NCBI RefSeq assembly: GCF_000006565.2
Contig: NC_031477.1
Location: forward strand, 4,491,137-4,555,136
Length of the DNA stretch: 64,000 nucleotides
Direction of reading: 5' to 3'
Origin: Toxoplasma gondii ME49
Taxonomy: Eukaryota; Apicomplexa; Conoidasida; Eucoccidiorida; Sarcocystidae
The notes beneath the pieces are model-generated. The model was given only the letters and a program-made list of their open reading frames with translations. It was not told the DNA's origin and searched no databases. The position numbers were made by a program, and so were the translations under genes. Positions 1 through 12,800 of this stretch are shown here, one piece after another (position 1 is the stretch's first letter; the number at the start of each line of letters is the position of its first letter).

Positions 1-1
1 C

Positions 2-3000
2 ATGAGCTACGAATCGGGAGATGCGGGGACGACCGTCATCCGATACCGCATTGCGGCGGTCGATTCCGAGAAGGCGGTTTGCTGGAGGTGGACGAGTCAA
101 GACTTTGCGGCGGGTGGCGGAGGCGTACAGAGCATCCTGATCGGAACGTTGCCCGGAACGGTAAACCCGGTGTCTCGGGCGTGGGGCGAGATGATGTGTA
201 GTTTGCCCGGAGGAACGGACTGTTCTATTGAATTCGAACCCGATAGGCTGCTAGGAACGTATCCAACCGAGGAGGAGCCCGGCTCAGGTGCTGTCACTGG
301 CTTCACGGACTATGCACAGTTCGCCAACCTGCATTCCCATCTGCGAAAAGGTACAAAGATCGGGCTTATTGCGGGACGTGAGTCTTGCCCAGAGGACCCC
401 CAGGACCTCGCGTATCAACGGTTCACCCAGACGGGGATTGCGGAGGGGGATATTTCGGATAGTGAAGTCCAGGAAACGACCATTGGACTTCCCATCTCGG
501 GTGGAAAGCCGTCGTCGCTGGTTTCCACGATGTCAGTTGGTCTGCTGCATTGGCTCGCTGTCCATAAAGACGCGATTGTTTGCTGGGTGAACGCAGATGA
601 ATGCAAAACGACGAAGACCCCCCGTTTCGCAACCTGTACTGCGACAGTTGGAACGCTAAGCTGGAAAGGGCCGATTCCAACTGAGTGGTCGGTAACTGCA
701 GTTGATCTTGTGTGCAGAACGGGCGGCAGATGCCGCCTCAAGATTCCCGGGCGGAACATGTTCAAACTGGACCTTTCCGAGTCACCTGTGGCAATTGTCA
801 GAACTTGTGGGGGGGACGAGGGGCCTGGTATAGCGAAACTCCAACAGACTCCGGTGCTGTATCCAAGCCAGCAGGCCGACGACGGTGTGCAGAGTGGTTC
901 ACTGCTTCAGACAACGATGTCGCTTTCCAGCAACCAACGTCGAGCAGTTAGACAGCTGAGACGTTCTTGCAAGATGGGAAGCGAGGATCATGCGGACAGA
1001 TGTGACACGAGATTAGCAACGGGGAATACAGCAATGGGTTTTGCCGCCGGCAGTCGGCGACACCCAAGCTTCATGGAAGTTCTGCTTGGGAGTCGGAAAG
1101 CCCCGTCGAGTTCCGTAGATGATTCGATCGAGGTGGTCACGACCATCAAAACTGGAGGCGAGTATGCAATTTGTTGGAATCCCTCCGCCCTCAGCACAAA
1201 CTTGTCGGACTTCACGGTAAACATTGGCCGCGTGTTCAGTTATGGCTTGGAACAAATTGATGCCTTGTGCTACAGCGGTAGCTACTGCGAACTAAACTTC
1301 ACGTACATTGGAAGTTCGAATCCGACGTTGTTTGTCGGTGTCAAGGCCGTCGACTGCTCCGATCCAGACCTCACCACAGAGTTGGGGAGCGGCGGGGTTT
1401 TCAAAACCACTGGACGGAACACGATCAGTCTGAGCGAACCCATTCCGAGGCGACCTCAGTCGAGTCGTGTCTCATACAAGCTGTGCTGGTGCGATATGAA
1501 TGAGGTGCAAGAGTGCGTGGGCACTTCCTACTCGGCTCCCGTTGGAACGCTGACTGTGCAATTCATCGAAGAGAAGGCTGTGGCGTGCCAGGAGGCCGTC
1601 GGAGCGTGCAGTATCTCGTTTGACGCCTCAGATTTCCAAGGCGATTCTTCGGGAACCATCTTTCTGACCCAGTATTCCGGTACGAATGCCGACTGCATGC
1701 AGCCCAAGAAATATGTTCCACATGTGTCTGCGATATTCGGAAACATCGTTGTTCAAGTCGATCAAGCTACGCTCGCTGCTACACTCGGGCAACACGCGGC
1801 AGAGCAGGGATCGTTCGCTATTTGTCGTCAGATGACGGCGGCAATCGATGAATACACTGGCTCGTCCAATGCTGTTCCTGAGGCCGATGAAAACCAAGTC
1901 GAATCCGCCGAACCTGAACAAAATGCCGAGGGAGAAACCCCCGAACAAGGTGCGGAAGAAGCGGGCGGAAACGCTGCGGAACCTGGTGCCGAGTCAGGTA
2001 CCCAGGAAGGTGCGGTGACACCTGGTGTCGAACCTGATGGCGGAGAGCCCGTAGCTCCTGAGGTTGACTCTGGTGGCGGAGAGTCTGTAGCCCCTGGGGT
2101 TGACTCTGGTGGCGGAGATTCCGTAGCCCCTGGGGTTGACTCTGGTAGCGGAGTCGCTGGGACTGCTAGTGAGGGAGTGGATGAACAGTCAGACTTGACT
2201 ACATCACAGCCGGAAGACCTTGAGGCAAAATCCCAGACGGCACTCGGAATGGTCCAGCTGGACGATACAGGCTCCGACACTTCACTGCAGGTCACGTCGA
2301 GTCCTGCCCTTCTGGGCGTCTTGCAGTTTGCAGGGCCTGCCTCAACAGAATATCAGGACGAGACTCAGGTCGCCGTGCTGGGGATGGCCACCCGTATTGC
2401 GGTGGTTACCCAAGGTTTCGATCGGTTCATTGACACGGATATCACGGCCGACAGTTCAGACATTCCCACCGGCGTGGCACACGTGCGACTCGTTCCGGCA
2501 GGTGGCTGCGGTCATGATAACGGTTCCAACTCTGTTGTGCTAAGTCTGTCGCAGGTCATTCAAAAAGAAAGCGACCTCCCGGAGAAGGCCATTTACAGTC
2601 AAGAGGAGATTCTTCAGATCAACACTGGCGCAATCCGGAAACTCGATGTGTGTTGGTGTGACCTTGGGACAGCCTGCAAAAAAGACACAGACTTCACGAT
2701 CCGAGTGCTCTCTGTCGGGCTCGTGGCGCCTGAACAAGACCTTGCTGTGAAATGTCCATGTGGATCCAAGTGTCCTTTCGAGTTCCAAGGAGTTTCTGAA
2801 GCCCCGCAACATGGCGTGGAGCCCGACTACTTTGTCAAGAACGACGGGTGCTCAGGGGCACCTGCGGAGCTTCCAGACCAAGGCCATCTCGTCACCGTTG
2901 TTTCATCTGCCATTGCAGCAGAGCACTCGGATGACGCTGTGGCCGACGTGGACCGTTCACCAGCCGGTGAACTGGAGACATTGAATAAGCAGATACAAGC

Positions 3001-6000
3001 ATTTAGAGCAGAAGTGGATCGCACGTCCGTATTTGCCAGTGGGACGACAGAAGGGTCGCGAGAATACGCCATTTGCTACTGTGCATTCAGAACGGGAGGA
3101 TGCGCGAATGATGCACTCATAAGAATCGGGACGTTGACGGTCTACGACGTATGGAGGGACAAGATGTCTGCTGTAGTGGCAGACGATGTCACCATTCGCC
3201 CTCCGAGCCCACCATTCTCTGGGATACAGGGCACCTTGTATGCGCAAGCGGGGGCTGTGACGCTGCCTGTTTCCACTTTACCAGACAAGGCTTACCAGAT
3301 AGATTTGTCTACGTTAGAGGGTCGACGGACGCCTGCATCGGTTGTGGATGTCCGCTACTGTGAATCTGAGGTTACTCAGAGTTGCGATGACGAAGGTGCG
3401 CCTCGCATTGACTTGACACAAATTGAGCTGAAAGGGCCTGTTTCGCTTTCGTTCGAAGACGAGTGCAGGCTGGGTTTTAGATGCACCATTGTTACAGAGG
3501 TGTTTAATCCTACAGAAGAAGAGAAGCTGGCGGCCCTTGCTTCGTGCGGGAGTTCCTCGGAACACGACTACGGCCTCAGCAGCGGAGTCAGAACAGCAGA
3601 GGACAATCCGGCGAAGGCGGTGGAGGTGACATTTGAATGGGAGAAGACTCTGCCGGATGTCGGACGTTCAGAGCTGGACTTCTGCTGGTGTAAGAAAACC
3701 AACCAGGTTGACTGTTCGTCAGTCGACCAATATACCCTCAAAGTTGGAACTCTTTATATCACCGGACTAGCAGCCGGCCAGGAAGCGACATGCCATGTGG
3801 GGTCGGTCTGTGTTGCACATCTTAAGGGTTACAGGCTTGTTGAGGAGGTTGTTAATGTGCGCGTGGTGGCAGGGGAATGCGGAACAGCTGGGAGTGAAAT
3901 AAGCGGGTTGCCGAATGGCGGTATCTTCGTGCCGGAGCAGGTTGCCGAGAGCAGTGCAGAGGTCAGCCTCATAGAACCGTTTTTCGGCTTGGCGGTAGAG
4001 ACCGCTGCCATCTGTCAGTGCCCAATGCCGACCCAGGCGTGTGAATCCGAAGCTGACTATGCATGGGAAGCTGGGAGGTATATTTTCTCAGGACCTTCGG
4101 AGCGGGTTGTTATCAACGCATTATCGGGGCAGGGTGTCGAGGTTGAAATACCGTGGCGAGGGGAGCAGGATACCGCGTCTGACTTTTTCATACTCACACG
4201 TGACACGATGTGTAGTGGCACGACCAGTGGGCTTATTGATGGCGTGGTGGATAACGGTTTAGGGCACCTTGAAGATGGCGAGGTCGCCTGGGAGGAGTTC
4301 GCCTACCACGGCGGGATCTATTCGGTGTGCTATTGCCGACGCTCTACTCCACTGGCTACCGGAAGTGCAAATCCGTTCAGTGGAGGAAGCGCATCGGCTT
4401 CACAGCATTTGTGTGGAACAGTCGCGGAGTACCGGGTGTCCGTGGCACTCGTGCTCCTTTCAGGTCCTGTAACATCCAACGCGATTTTCTCTTGTTTCGG
4501 AGGACTCGCGTGCCACGTTGATATTTCGGTTGCTGGCGGTGATTCACTCGAGAGCCAAGAGTTTCTTGACAGCGCAGCGCTTCAGGTTTCTACGGAATCC
4601 TGTGGCGCTGACGTTATCATGGAGGCCATGCTTTCTGACTCGGAAGAATCGAGCGACACGCTCGACGACTCAAGTTCCGACGCGCAGATGAAAACGTTCA
4701 ATCAGAGATTCGGTTTTCCCAATGTGGTAACTGTCTCTGCTGGCTACTATGTAGCTTGCTGGAAGCCTGCGACGTCGTCACCAGCCCTGCTCCTGGGCGA
4801 CTTTGTCGTTAAGGGACCAGTCGCCGACAAAACGCCCTTAGAATCTTCGAGTGGCGAGGACATAGACGTGGCCGTCACCTATGTTGGACTTGAGAGTTCT
4901 GACGAAGCGAAAGCGATGCGCATTCAAATTGCCCCCATTCCCGAAGGGAGGGAAAATGACGCCTTTGACTGTGCCAGCCTCAATCTGAGCGAGGCCCAGC
5001 CGTATTTGCGGTACACGAACCTTAATCGGGCCCCGGATACTGTCGAGAGCGTTTCTGTACAGTTTTCGCGAATTGTCTGGAAAGCGGTGAGCATCCTCAT
5101 CGATAACCAGTCGCCGAACGTGCTTCCGGGCAGCTATTTCGCCATCTGCTTCTGCAATGGGAACCGTGGGGATTGCAGCGTGAGCGAAAACTACTTTTTC
5201 CAAACAAACAAGTGGGCCGTCGGAGGGCTTTCTCAGAGAACGTTGGATGAACCGTTACCAGTGGGAAGGACGATCACGTTGACTTTACCAGGGAAACGTC
5301 TCCCTCTGCACAATCACCTGATGCTGCTTCCCTCACTCGATCGATCGACTTTCGCCGAACGTCACTGCGGTGACGCTGGAGGGGCAGGCGATGGCCGCAT
5401 TATCTCGGCAACGCGACTCGCGCATGTCACGGACTGGGTCGCGTTCAAAGAAGTGACAATAACATCGGCTTCGAGGACCACTCTTATGTGCTGGTGCGGC
5501 GGAGACAACTGCCAGACAGGGGACAAGTTCAGAACCTTTGTCGGTTCCCTTTCTGTTGAGTTCCCCAAATTTGAGGCGACCTCGGCAGTCATTGGAGGCA
5601 CGTTCACAGTGACGTTGCGTGGCTCCGTGCTCCGCGCGCAAGACGCGATCACAGTCGTGGATCAAAGCAAACAATGTGGCGAAGAGGGTACGGACGAAAT
5701 GGATGCTTCTGCTGTAGAAGTCCCCGTAGGTTTAGAAGTCACCGACCTGATACAGCTTCGCCAAGCTCGCGTGGTTCAGGCCGATTCCACTGCGGATAGC
5801 ACCTCTCTCAGTGTGGCTGACACGAGTACGCCGCTCGTTTGGCAATCCTGGCCCATCAAGACAAAGCCGTCCGTATCGGGGAGACTCCGTGTTTGCTACT
5901 GTTCGAGCGAAGGAGGAGTCTGCACAGGCGCCAGCCGCTTCAGTGTCTGGGTGGGCAATGTGCAGGTCAAGGGTCCGTCCACGGGAGAGGTGGAGATTGT

Positions 6001-6850
6001 TACGGTCGACGGAGAAGCGAAGGTTGAGACATCCGGAGTGTCCTTGGCTCTCACGGACAAGCTGAGAATATTTGCGAAGTCACTGGCGGCTTCAGATACA
6101 GTCAGAGACAGGCGCGAGCTCTGCGAATCGGGGATAACTGCCGAGTCTACGACAGTCGTGGCAGACTACGTGAGTCCTGACGGAAGGACCGAAACATTCC
6201 CTGTAGATCTGGAGCCAGGGTTTCGTTACGTTCTCTGCTGGTCAGGTGGGACGGGTGCATCCACCCAGTCTGCTAGGGCAAAACCAGCCGTCACCAGAGC
6301 GGCTCCAACCGTCAACTTGCCCTCGTTATATAGGGCAAACAGCGGTTCAAATGCCTCCACAGTACAACTCGCTGAGGAAGCGACAGCGGCGTTGAACATG
6401 TTGCAGCAGGCCGCCAGCACCGGGTCGGCAACGTCGGCTCTCGCCCCGCATGCCGAAACGGAGACACCCACAGAAACGTGGAGTTACCTTGATGCGATCA
6501 CGCCTACAGGCTTCAGCACTGGCCTCGAGTTTCGGCTCGTTCAGAACTTCGAGAGTGAGGTACTGTACATACCGGGTTCCCCGAACGTGTCGCACAGCTA
6601 CGTGGCTTACGTGGGTCAGAAGGACTTGCAAGCGGACTGCGAAGAGATCAAGCAAAACCCGTTGATCACGATGGAAACGATGATTCACATCCAGGACGAC
6701 AGCGTGAGTTTCTCAGTTGGAAGGATTTCTGAGGCAGGTCTATACCCAGTTTGCGTGTGCGACTCCACTGCAAACGAGTGCTACGACGTCGGGACAGCAC
6801 ATGTGGATAAGACATACTGGAAGACAGTGGCGGAACTCGTGTACGACAAC
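2..6850 (+). other. Array of about 15 divergent Cys-rich modules in the CRMP-like protein
   Basis: A pattern of hydrophobic/aromatic-x-x-C-x-C, then a Cys 5-9 residues on, then VG-x-L-x-V-x-GP recurs roughly every 400-450 nt. Clear copies lie near 573 (VCWV..VGTLSW), 1475 (LCWCD..VGTLTV), 2640 (VCWCD), 3063 (ICYC..IGTLTV), 3676 (FCWCK..VGTLYI), 4003 (ICQC), 4318 (VCYC), 5137 (ICFC), 5484 (MCWC..VGSLSV), 5884 (VCYC..VGNVQV) and 6740 (VCVC). Weaker ones lie near 78, 1160, 1810, 4744 and 6227. The array is secreted or luminal by topology, as it precedes the membrane segments. I do not recognise a named domain for it. Confidence 0.7.
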
Positions 6851-9800
6851 AGATTTTTTATGCTCCCCTGCGTAACTCGGGGCATCCAGGCATCGGCTGC
6901 TGATGGCCAGTCTTGGAGTGAAGATCGCGTCTGGCTACCCGATGGCATGGGCGCGTGGTCGTTCGTCTTGACAACGACGGACTCAGACTCGAAGCCGGCG
7001 CCGGTTCTGAAACGTACCCCTGCTACAGGTTCGAAAGCGGCGACATGGGTAAACTTTTATGAGAAGGGCCTGAGGTCAACGGTTGCATGCGCCACGGGCT
7101 CCGGACAGCGCATCTTTTTTCTTGGTCCTGGAGTAGTGTACATGATGGATCCTGTGCCGGGGCTGACGCCGGATTTATCGACTGCCACAGGCCAGATGTT
7201 CACGCACTCCGTCTTGAAACCAGTTGACTTTTCTGTTCGAGAACCGTACATCTTCTTTTCCGACTACGAGACGCAGGTGATTACGTCGATCAACATTGAA
7301 AACCCATCCCTGACCCACGCCTTCTTCCCTACTGATCCTGTCATGCTGTTTTCGGCGGGCGTAAAAGTTATGGACACGGACGAAAACTTTATGGCGCTCT
7401 GTGTGGCAGACACCTTCAACCACATTGTGGGTCGTCTGAACATCAGTTTCGACACGATGAACAAGCCACAAAGCCAGGTGACAGGGACGCCGTGGACTGC
7501 CTACTTCGGAACACCGAAGACGGCACAGAACGGCATCAACGGGTTTTCTTACCCTTTTGCGCTCACTAGTTACAGCCCTCAGTCAACCTCTGAAGCCGAG
7601 CTTATGTCTTTGCTCCTTGTCACAGAGCTCGTGTCAGATCGGCTCGTCTTTTTGGATCTGTCGAACAATGGGTTGACATTTTACAAGCAGATTAGTCTCA
7701 GTGAACGTCACCTGATCTCAGGATTGCAGAGTGTCGACAAGACCGTGATGCTTATTTCCAGGGCCTGGCCACCTACATCAAAGTCCGGGGGTATGGATGC
7801 CTACGTCTCCCTGCTTAATCTGGAAGACGTAGGTGGTGATCTTTACTTCACGTACCCCGATTTCCGCTCCAAGCTCCAGTCTGGTCTTTTCTACTCGTTT
7901 GAGCCCCTCATAACAGGATCCGTCATTCAGTCGTTCAAAGAGGTTTCCGGCAGCGATCTTGCTAAAATGGGCCTGACGCTTAACTCGGCAACAGGAGTCA
8001 TCAGTGGGACTGTCTCCCACACAGGTCCGTTCACAATCGCTGTTGCAGGGGGCGACCTGCTGGAGACATTCACGTGGACAATTAGTGGAGAAGCTGGATG
8101 CCGCTCGGGTGAATACTTCGACAGTACAAATAATGCATGCGAGCTCTGTCCTGTGGGCACGTTCCGTGACCAGGAAGCGAATCTTCAAAAGTGCCACGAC
8201 ATCAAGCCGTACAGTACGACGCTGTCGCCGGGGTCAACTCATCTTGCCCAATGTCGCTGCTTCCCTGGATTCGAAATTGGAAACTTAGGTGACTGCCACC
8301 CGTGTGGCGCCGGCACGTACAAGTCGTCGATCTCTGATACCAAATGCACGGGAAGATGTCCCGGAAACATGCACAGTTACATTCAAGGGGCCGAGAACGA
8401 GGAGGACCTGCTCTGCATGTGCGACGCTGGCTACTACGAGGACGGTGGTGGATGCACGCCGTGTCAGCAGGGATACTATTGCCCCGGAGAGCACTCGCCA
8501 CCTGAACCGTGCCCCGAAAACCATACAACAAAAGGAGGGGCGAGCAAGAGCATTAGCGACTGCGTTTGTGTCGCGGGCTACACCAAACAAGGAGACGCGT
8601 GTGTTGAGTGTGACAGACTGTCGTATAAAGGCACCACCGGAAATGACGCCTGCACGGGCTGTCCACAGCCAGCTGCCAAGGGTGACCGCGACGCGCTTAT
8701 TGCTTCGACAAAACTAGACGAGGCCCAGTTCACGACAAAGCCTGGAGCGAAAAAGGTTAGCGACTGCATGCTGTGTGCGAGCGGCTTCTTCTACGATGTG
8801 TCAAATGGTGGCTGTACACCATGCCGAAAGAACTACTATTGCCCAGGAACGGACCAAGAGCCTCGTGCCTGCGTCGAGAATGCCACCACTCTCCGGGGAG
8901 GTGCAGAGTCAACCTTCGACTGCAAGTAAGTGGGAAGGAGGGAACTGTGGCAGTTTCGTGGGCAGCTCTTGGTTTATTCTTGCGTTGAAGACAAACCAAA
9001 TACGTGTCCCGTTCCTGCACCCCTTCATGCAAAAATTCCGATACTCGTATAAGCCAGGAGACTGCAGCGAAACGCGGCTATAGCACTCTCACGAGAAAAT
9101 ATTCAGCACGGCGTTCTAGACTGACAAGGCCGTATATGAGCAGTTTTAGATGAATGGCCGTGTCCGTCAAGAGTGTTGTGCATGTGGTGGTGACATTGGC
9201 GAGCCTGCCCGGTGAATTCCGCCAGTGCACAATTGACTCAGCCGTCAGCGACGTACTGTCGTCGCTGCTGGTGACACAGGCATTGTATCAGCAAGTCGTG
9301 TAATCGAATGTCCGCCACTCACGCTTGACCGGAAGTAGCTGCTCCGCCATTCATTGAGTGCATGCCACAAACACCCGTGAGAGCATGAAAATAAGCCGTC
9401 GTAAGGCAGCCTCTATTGCATTTGCCGCAGATGCTCACGGCTGCCGTGACCGGCGAAACTGCTGGAACGCAGGACGCTCACTGGCGCAAGTCTAAGCCGG
9501 CGGTTGCCTCCTTCGGTGGTCGTTGGTTCCACAAGTATGTTTCGCACAAGAAGCAGTTACGGCTGCACGTCGTGAAAGTTCGACGCTGGCTCGTTTTGAC
9601 TGTTTTTTTCAGATGCCCCAAAGGTTATGGCGGATCCGTTGCACGCAATCCTCTGGACAAGGCCATTGTGTGTGTGGCGTGCCCGAAGAACACGTTCCAG
9701 CACTTGGATGGTGTCATGACAGACTGTCTTCCCTGCCCGCCTTTCACGATGACGAAGTCGACAAAGTCAGCATCTTTCAGTGCATGCGTGGCACGACCTG

Positions 9801-12800
9801 GCTTCTACCTCTCGAGCCGCCTTTCGGACATGTCGCGAAGCCTAGCCGAGTCACGATCGGACGACGGCACAGTGGGGGACGACGTGGACTTGGACGACAA
9901 TGCGCTCTCTGGCACAACAAATTCTGGGTGGACGACGTCGAGCTCCAATTCAGAGAGAGTTCGAAAAGCAGAGGTGCAATACGAAAACATGAGCGATGAG
10001 GAGTTGCTGGATCTGCCGCGACTGTGCCAAAGGGGCACAGGCCTTATCGACATTTTGCTGCCCGAAGTCAAGATGCAAAAATATACAAACTCATTCGAAC
10101 AGTGCATCATCGCTTGTGCACGAAATGTATACTGCACGTCACTGACGTTCACAAACGAGGGCAACGCTGTTCCGGCTATGACCGCAAGCGTGACGAATCA
10201 CACGGGCACCTTCATAATAGGCTACTGGATCTGCGAGCTCCATATGTACGGGCCGCCGGTGGACCAGGAAACGGTCGCCAGCATCACGGATCCCATCACC
10301 GAGACCGTGGTACGCTTCACCTTCTTCATTAGTTCGTCAGGTCGTACGATTGCGTAGACAATTGGCGAAAGGCTTCTCTTTCGCATGCCACGCTCGCCGC
10401 GGAACAGGACTTGCATACGCAGGATCGTTGCCTGACGGTTCGCAGCTAGCAACATGAGCAGTGCTGCATCTGCATGTTTTGTTTGGCGAGGACCTGACGC
10501 AGCGATCGTTCGGCGCCTGATGACGTAGGAGGCACCCTTGTTAGCACGAAGAAGCTGCCGTTCGTGGCCCGATACTGTGGAACGTTTCCCCCCGCCCTTG
10601 CGCATTGTACGCGTTGCTTTGTGTCTGCTGTTGTTTCGCAGGTCCCTGCATCCTGGACGGTGTCATGTGCTATGCAACGACCGGAGAGCGACACAGTCTG
10701 GCGCTCGGTTACGTACGAAGAATGCCCTGTAAATGCGTATTGCCCAGGTGACGAAGAAGCGCAAATCTACCAGTGCCCGGCGTCATCTGTAACTCTAGCA
10801 AACCGAGCGTCGGCGGCCGAACATTGCAAGTGTATTCCTGGCTATCATCTGTCAGGGCGGCAGTGTGAACCGTGTAGGGTGGGGACGTATAAGAACACCA
10901 CGGACAACACGAATTGTGCGGAGTGTCCAACAGGGTTCACAACAGAGAACCTGGCGAGCATTAGCGCCTATGACTGCGCGTGTATTCCCGGTCTGTATAT
11001 GATAGCAAACGCTGACGCGGACGCAGAGGGCGAGGCAGATCATACGCCTGCAGACGGCAGCTCGAATTCGAGTGAAGACTCAATAGTTACGCACCCTAAG
11101 CCAGATGCCGATAGCAGTGACAGTCAGGCCCCAGCGGAACAGACCGAAGGCCATGCGGGGAATACGAACCAGCAGGTGGACGCAGCTGATGGCGAGACTC
11201 CAGATACAACCCATGAGGAGGCTTCAGAAACAGAATCCGTTTCGGCTGTCGAGCTGCGTGGTGGATTGCTGGTACGGGGTGACGGCGGCGTCCTGCAGAG
11301 GGCATTTAAAGCTTCCCAGAACTCTGCTTCGAAACGAAGCTCGCGTGCATTAGGCGATGCCATAGGTGAAGAGCAGGGCCTCTCATTCTATCAGACCACG
11401 GCAGCTCCTTGGCTGCAGCCGGACATTCGCCAGGAGCTCGAGAAAATCGTGACTCTGCATCCGTGTGTCAGCTGCTATAAGCACATGTACTGCCCAGGTC
11501 TGTGGATGGATCCGCCTGTGAATCAAATCCACATGCCGCCTCAACATTGCCCGGAGGGGTCAACTGTGCCTTTGTCCACAGCGCTGTCGGACAGTGTGGA
11601 AAAGTGTCTGTGTATGGCCGGGTACGCCGTTGTGGAGGGGTCGACCGGCGGTACACATGAGGACAACGCCTATTTCGGTTGCGAGAAGTGTGCAGCTGGG
11701 ACATACAAAGAACTTCAAGAAAACGCCCCATGTGCGGGAAGGTGCATGCGTGATGCGGAGACCATTGAAGGAGCTGTAGCAAAGATCCAGTGTTTCTGCA
11801 AAATCGGAAAATACGCGGTCGTCGCGGAGGATGCTGAGGGGATTATTACTTGCCAGGATTGCATTGCCGGTGGTGTCTGCCCTGGCGGCTTGAAGACGCG
11901 TGCGCGGCAGGCAGTTGAGCAGGACCATAGCTTTGTGAAAATCACAATTGATGATCACCAAGTCCCTTTCCCCAGCAGTGGCTTCTACGCCGTGTATAAA
12001 CCACTCAATGAGACTGTGTGGAGCCCGGCTATGGTGCCTATGGTCGCGAGTTTTACGGGTGACACGTTCAAGGAATTCACGGACACCGGACCGGCACCAG
12101 ATGACCACACTGATGAAGGTGGGGCGAATCTGGACTCTACAGGCGGCTCTGGTGAGCCCAGTTCTAGCGCCCCAGTCGACCCTTCCGGCGAAAACGAGGG
12201 GCAGCTTTTAACGGGCACAACAGGAGCAGTAAGCGCGTTACAGATGCGATCGCGGGCGAACGACACATCTGTTCATCAATATGATCGAATTCCAGACATC
12301 CACCCGTGTGTGGATGATGTACGCTGCCGAGGTGGTTCGCATAACTCGTGCGTCCACGGTTCAGCGGGATACCTGTGCAGTGCTTGTGAGGAGGATTACT
12401 CCGAAATTCGGTACAAGAGTGGCTGCCAAGCATGTCTCCCACTTTGGCTCGACAGCTTCATTTTCATTCTTATGCGCCTGGTGGTCTGCGGCATCATTTG
12501 GATTATTACCGCGCTCACAATCATTGCCGTCCAGCAGCAGGCGTGCATTCACCCGGTCCTTATTCGCATTGTGATGTCTCATATGTTTTTCTTGAGTGTC
12601 TATGGCCTCATGCCTGCGACAAGCCAGTCGCAGCTCGCCGGCTGGGCATCTATATATCGACTGTTTTTCTTTGAGTTTTACTTCGCACTGCACCCGTACT
12701 TCAAGATGCCATGCTTCTTCCGTAGTCTGGGAATTGTCATGCCCGAAGCCCATGTCTGGTATTGGCAGCACTTCTTCCAAATCTTCGTACCCTTCATCGA

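Noticed and set aside
8927..8929. TAA ending the 2,975-residue ORF as the gene's stop codon
   Set aside because: It lies inside a GTAAGT donor. The next exon (9613) continues the GCC2/GCC3-type repeat in the same phase, so it is intronic.
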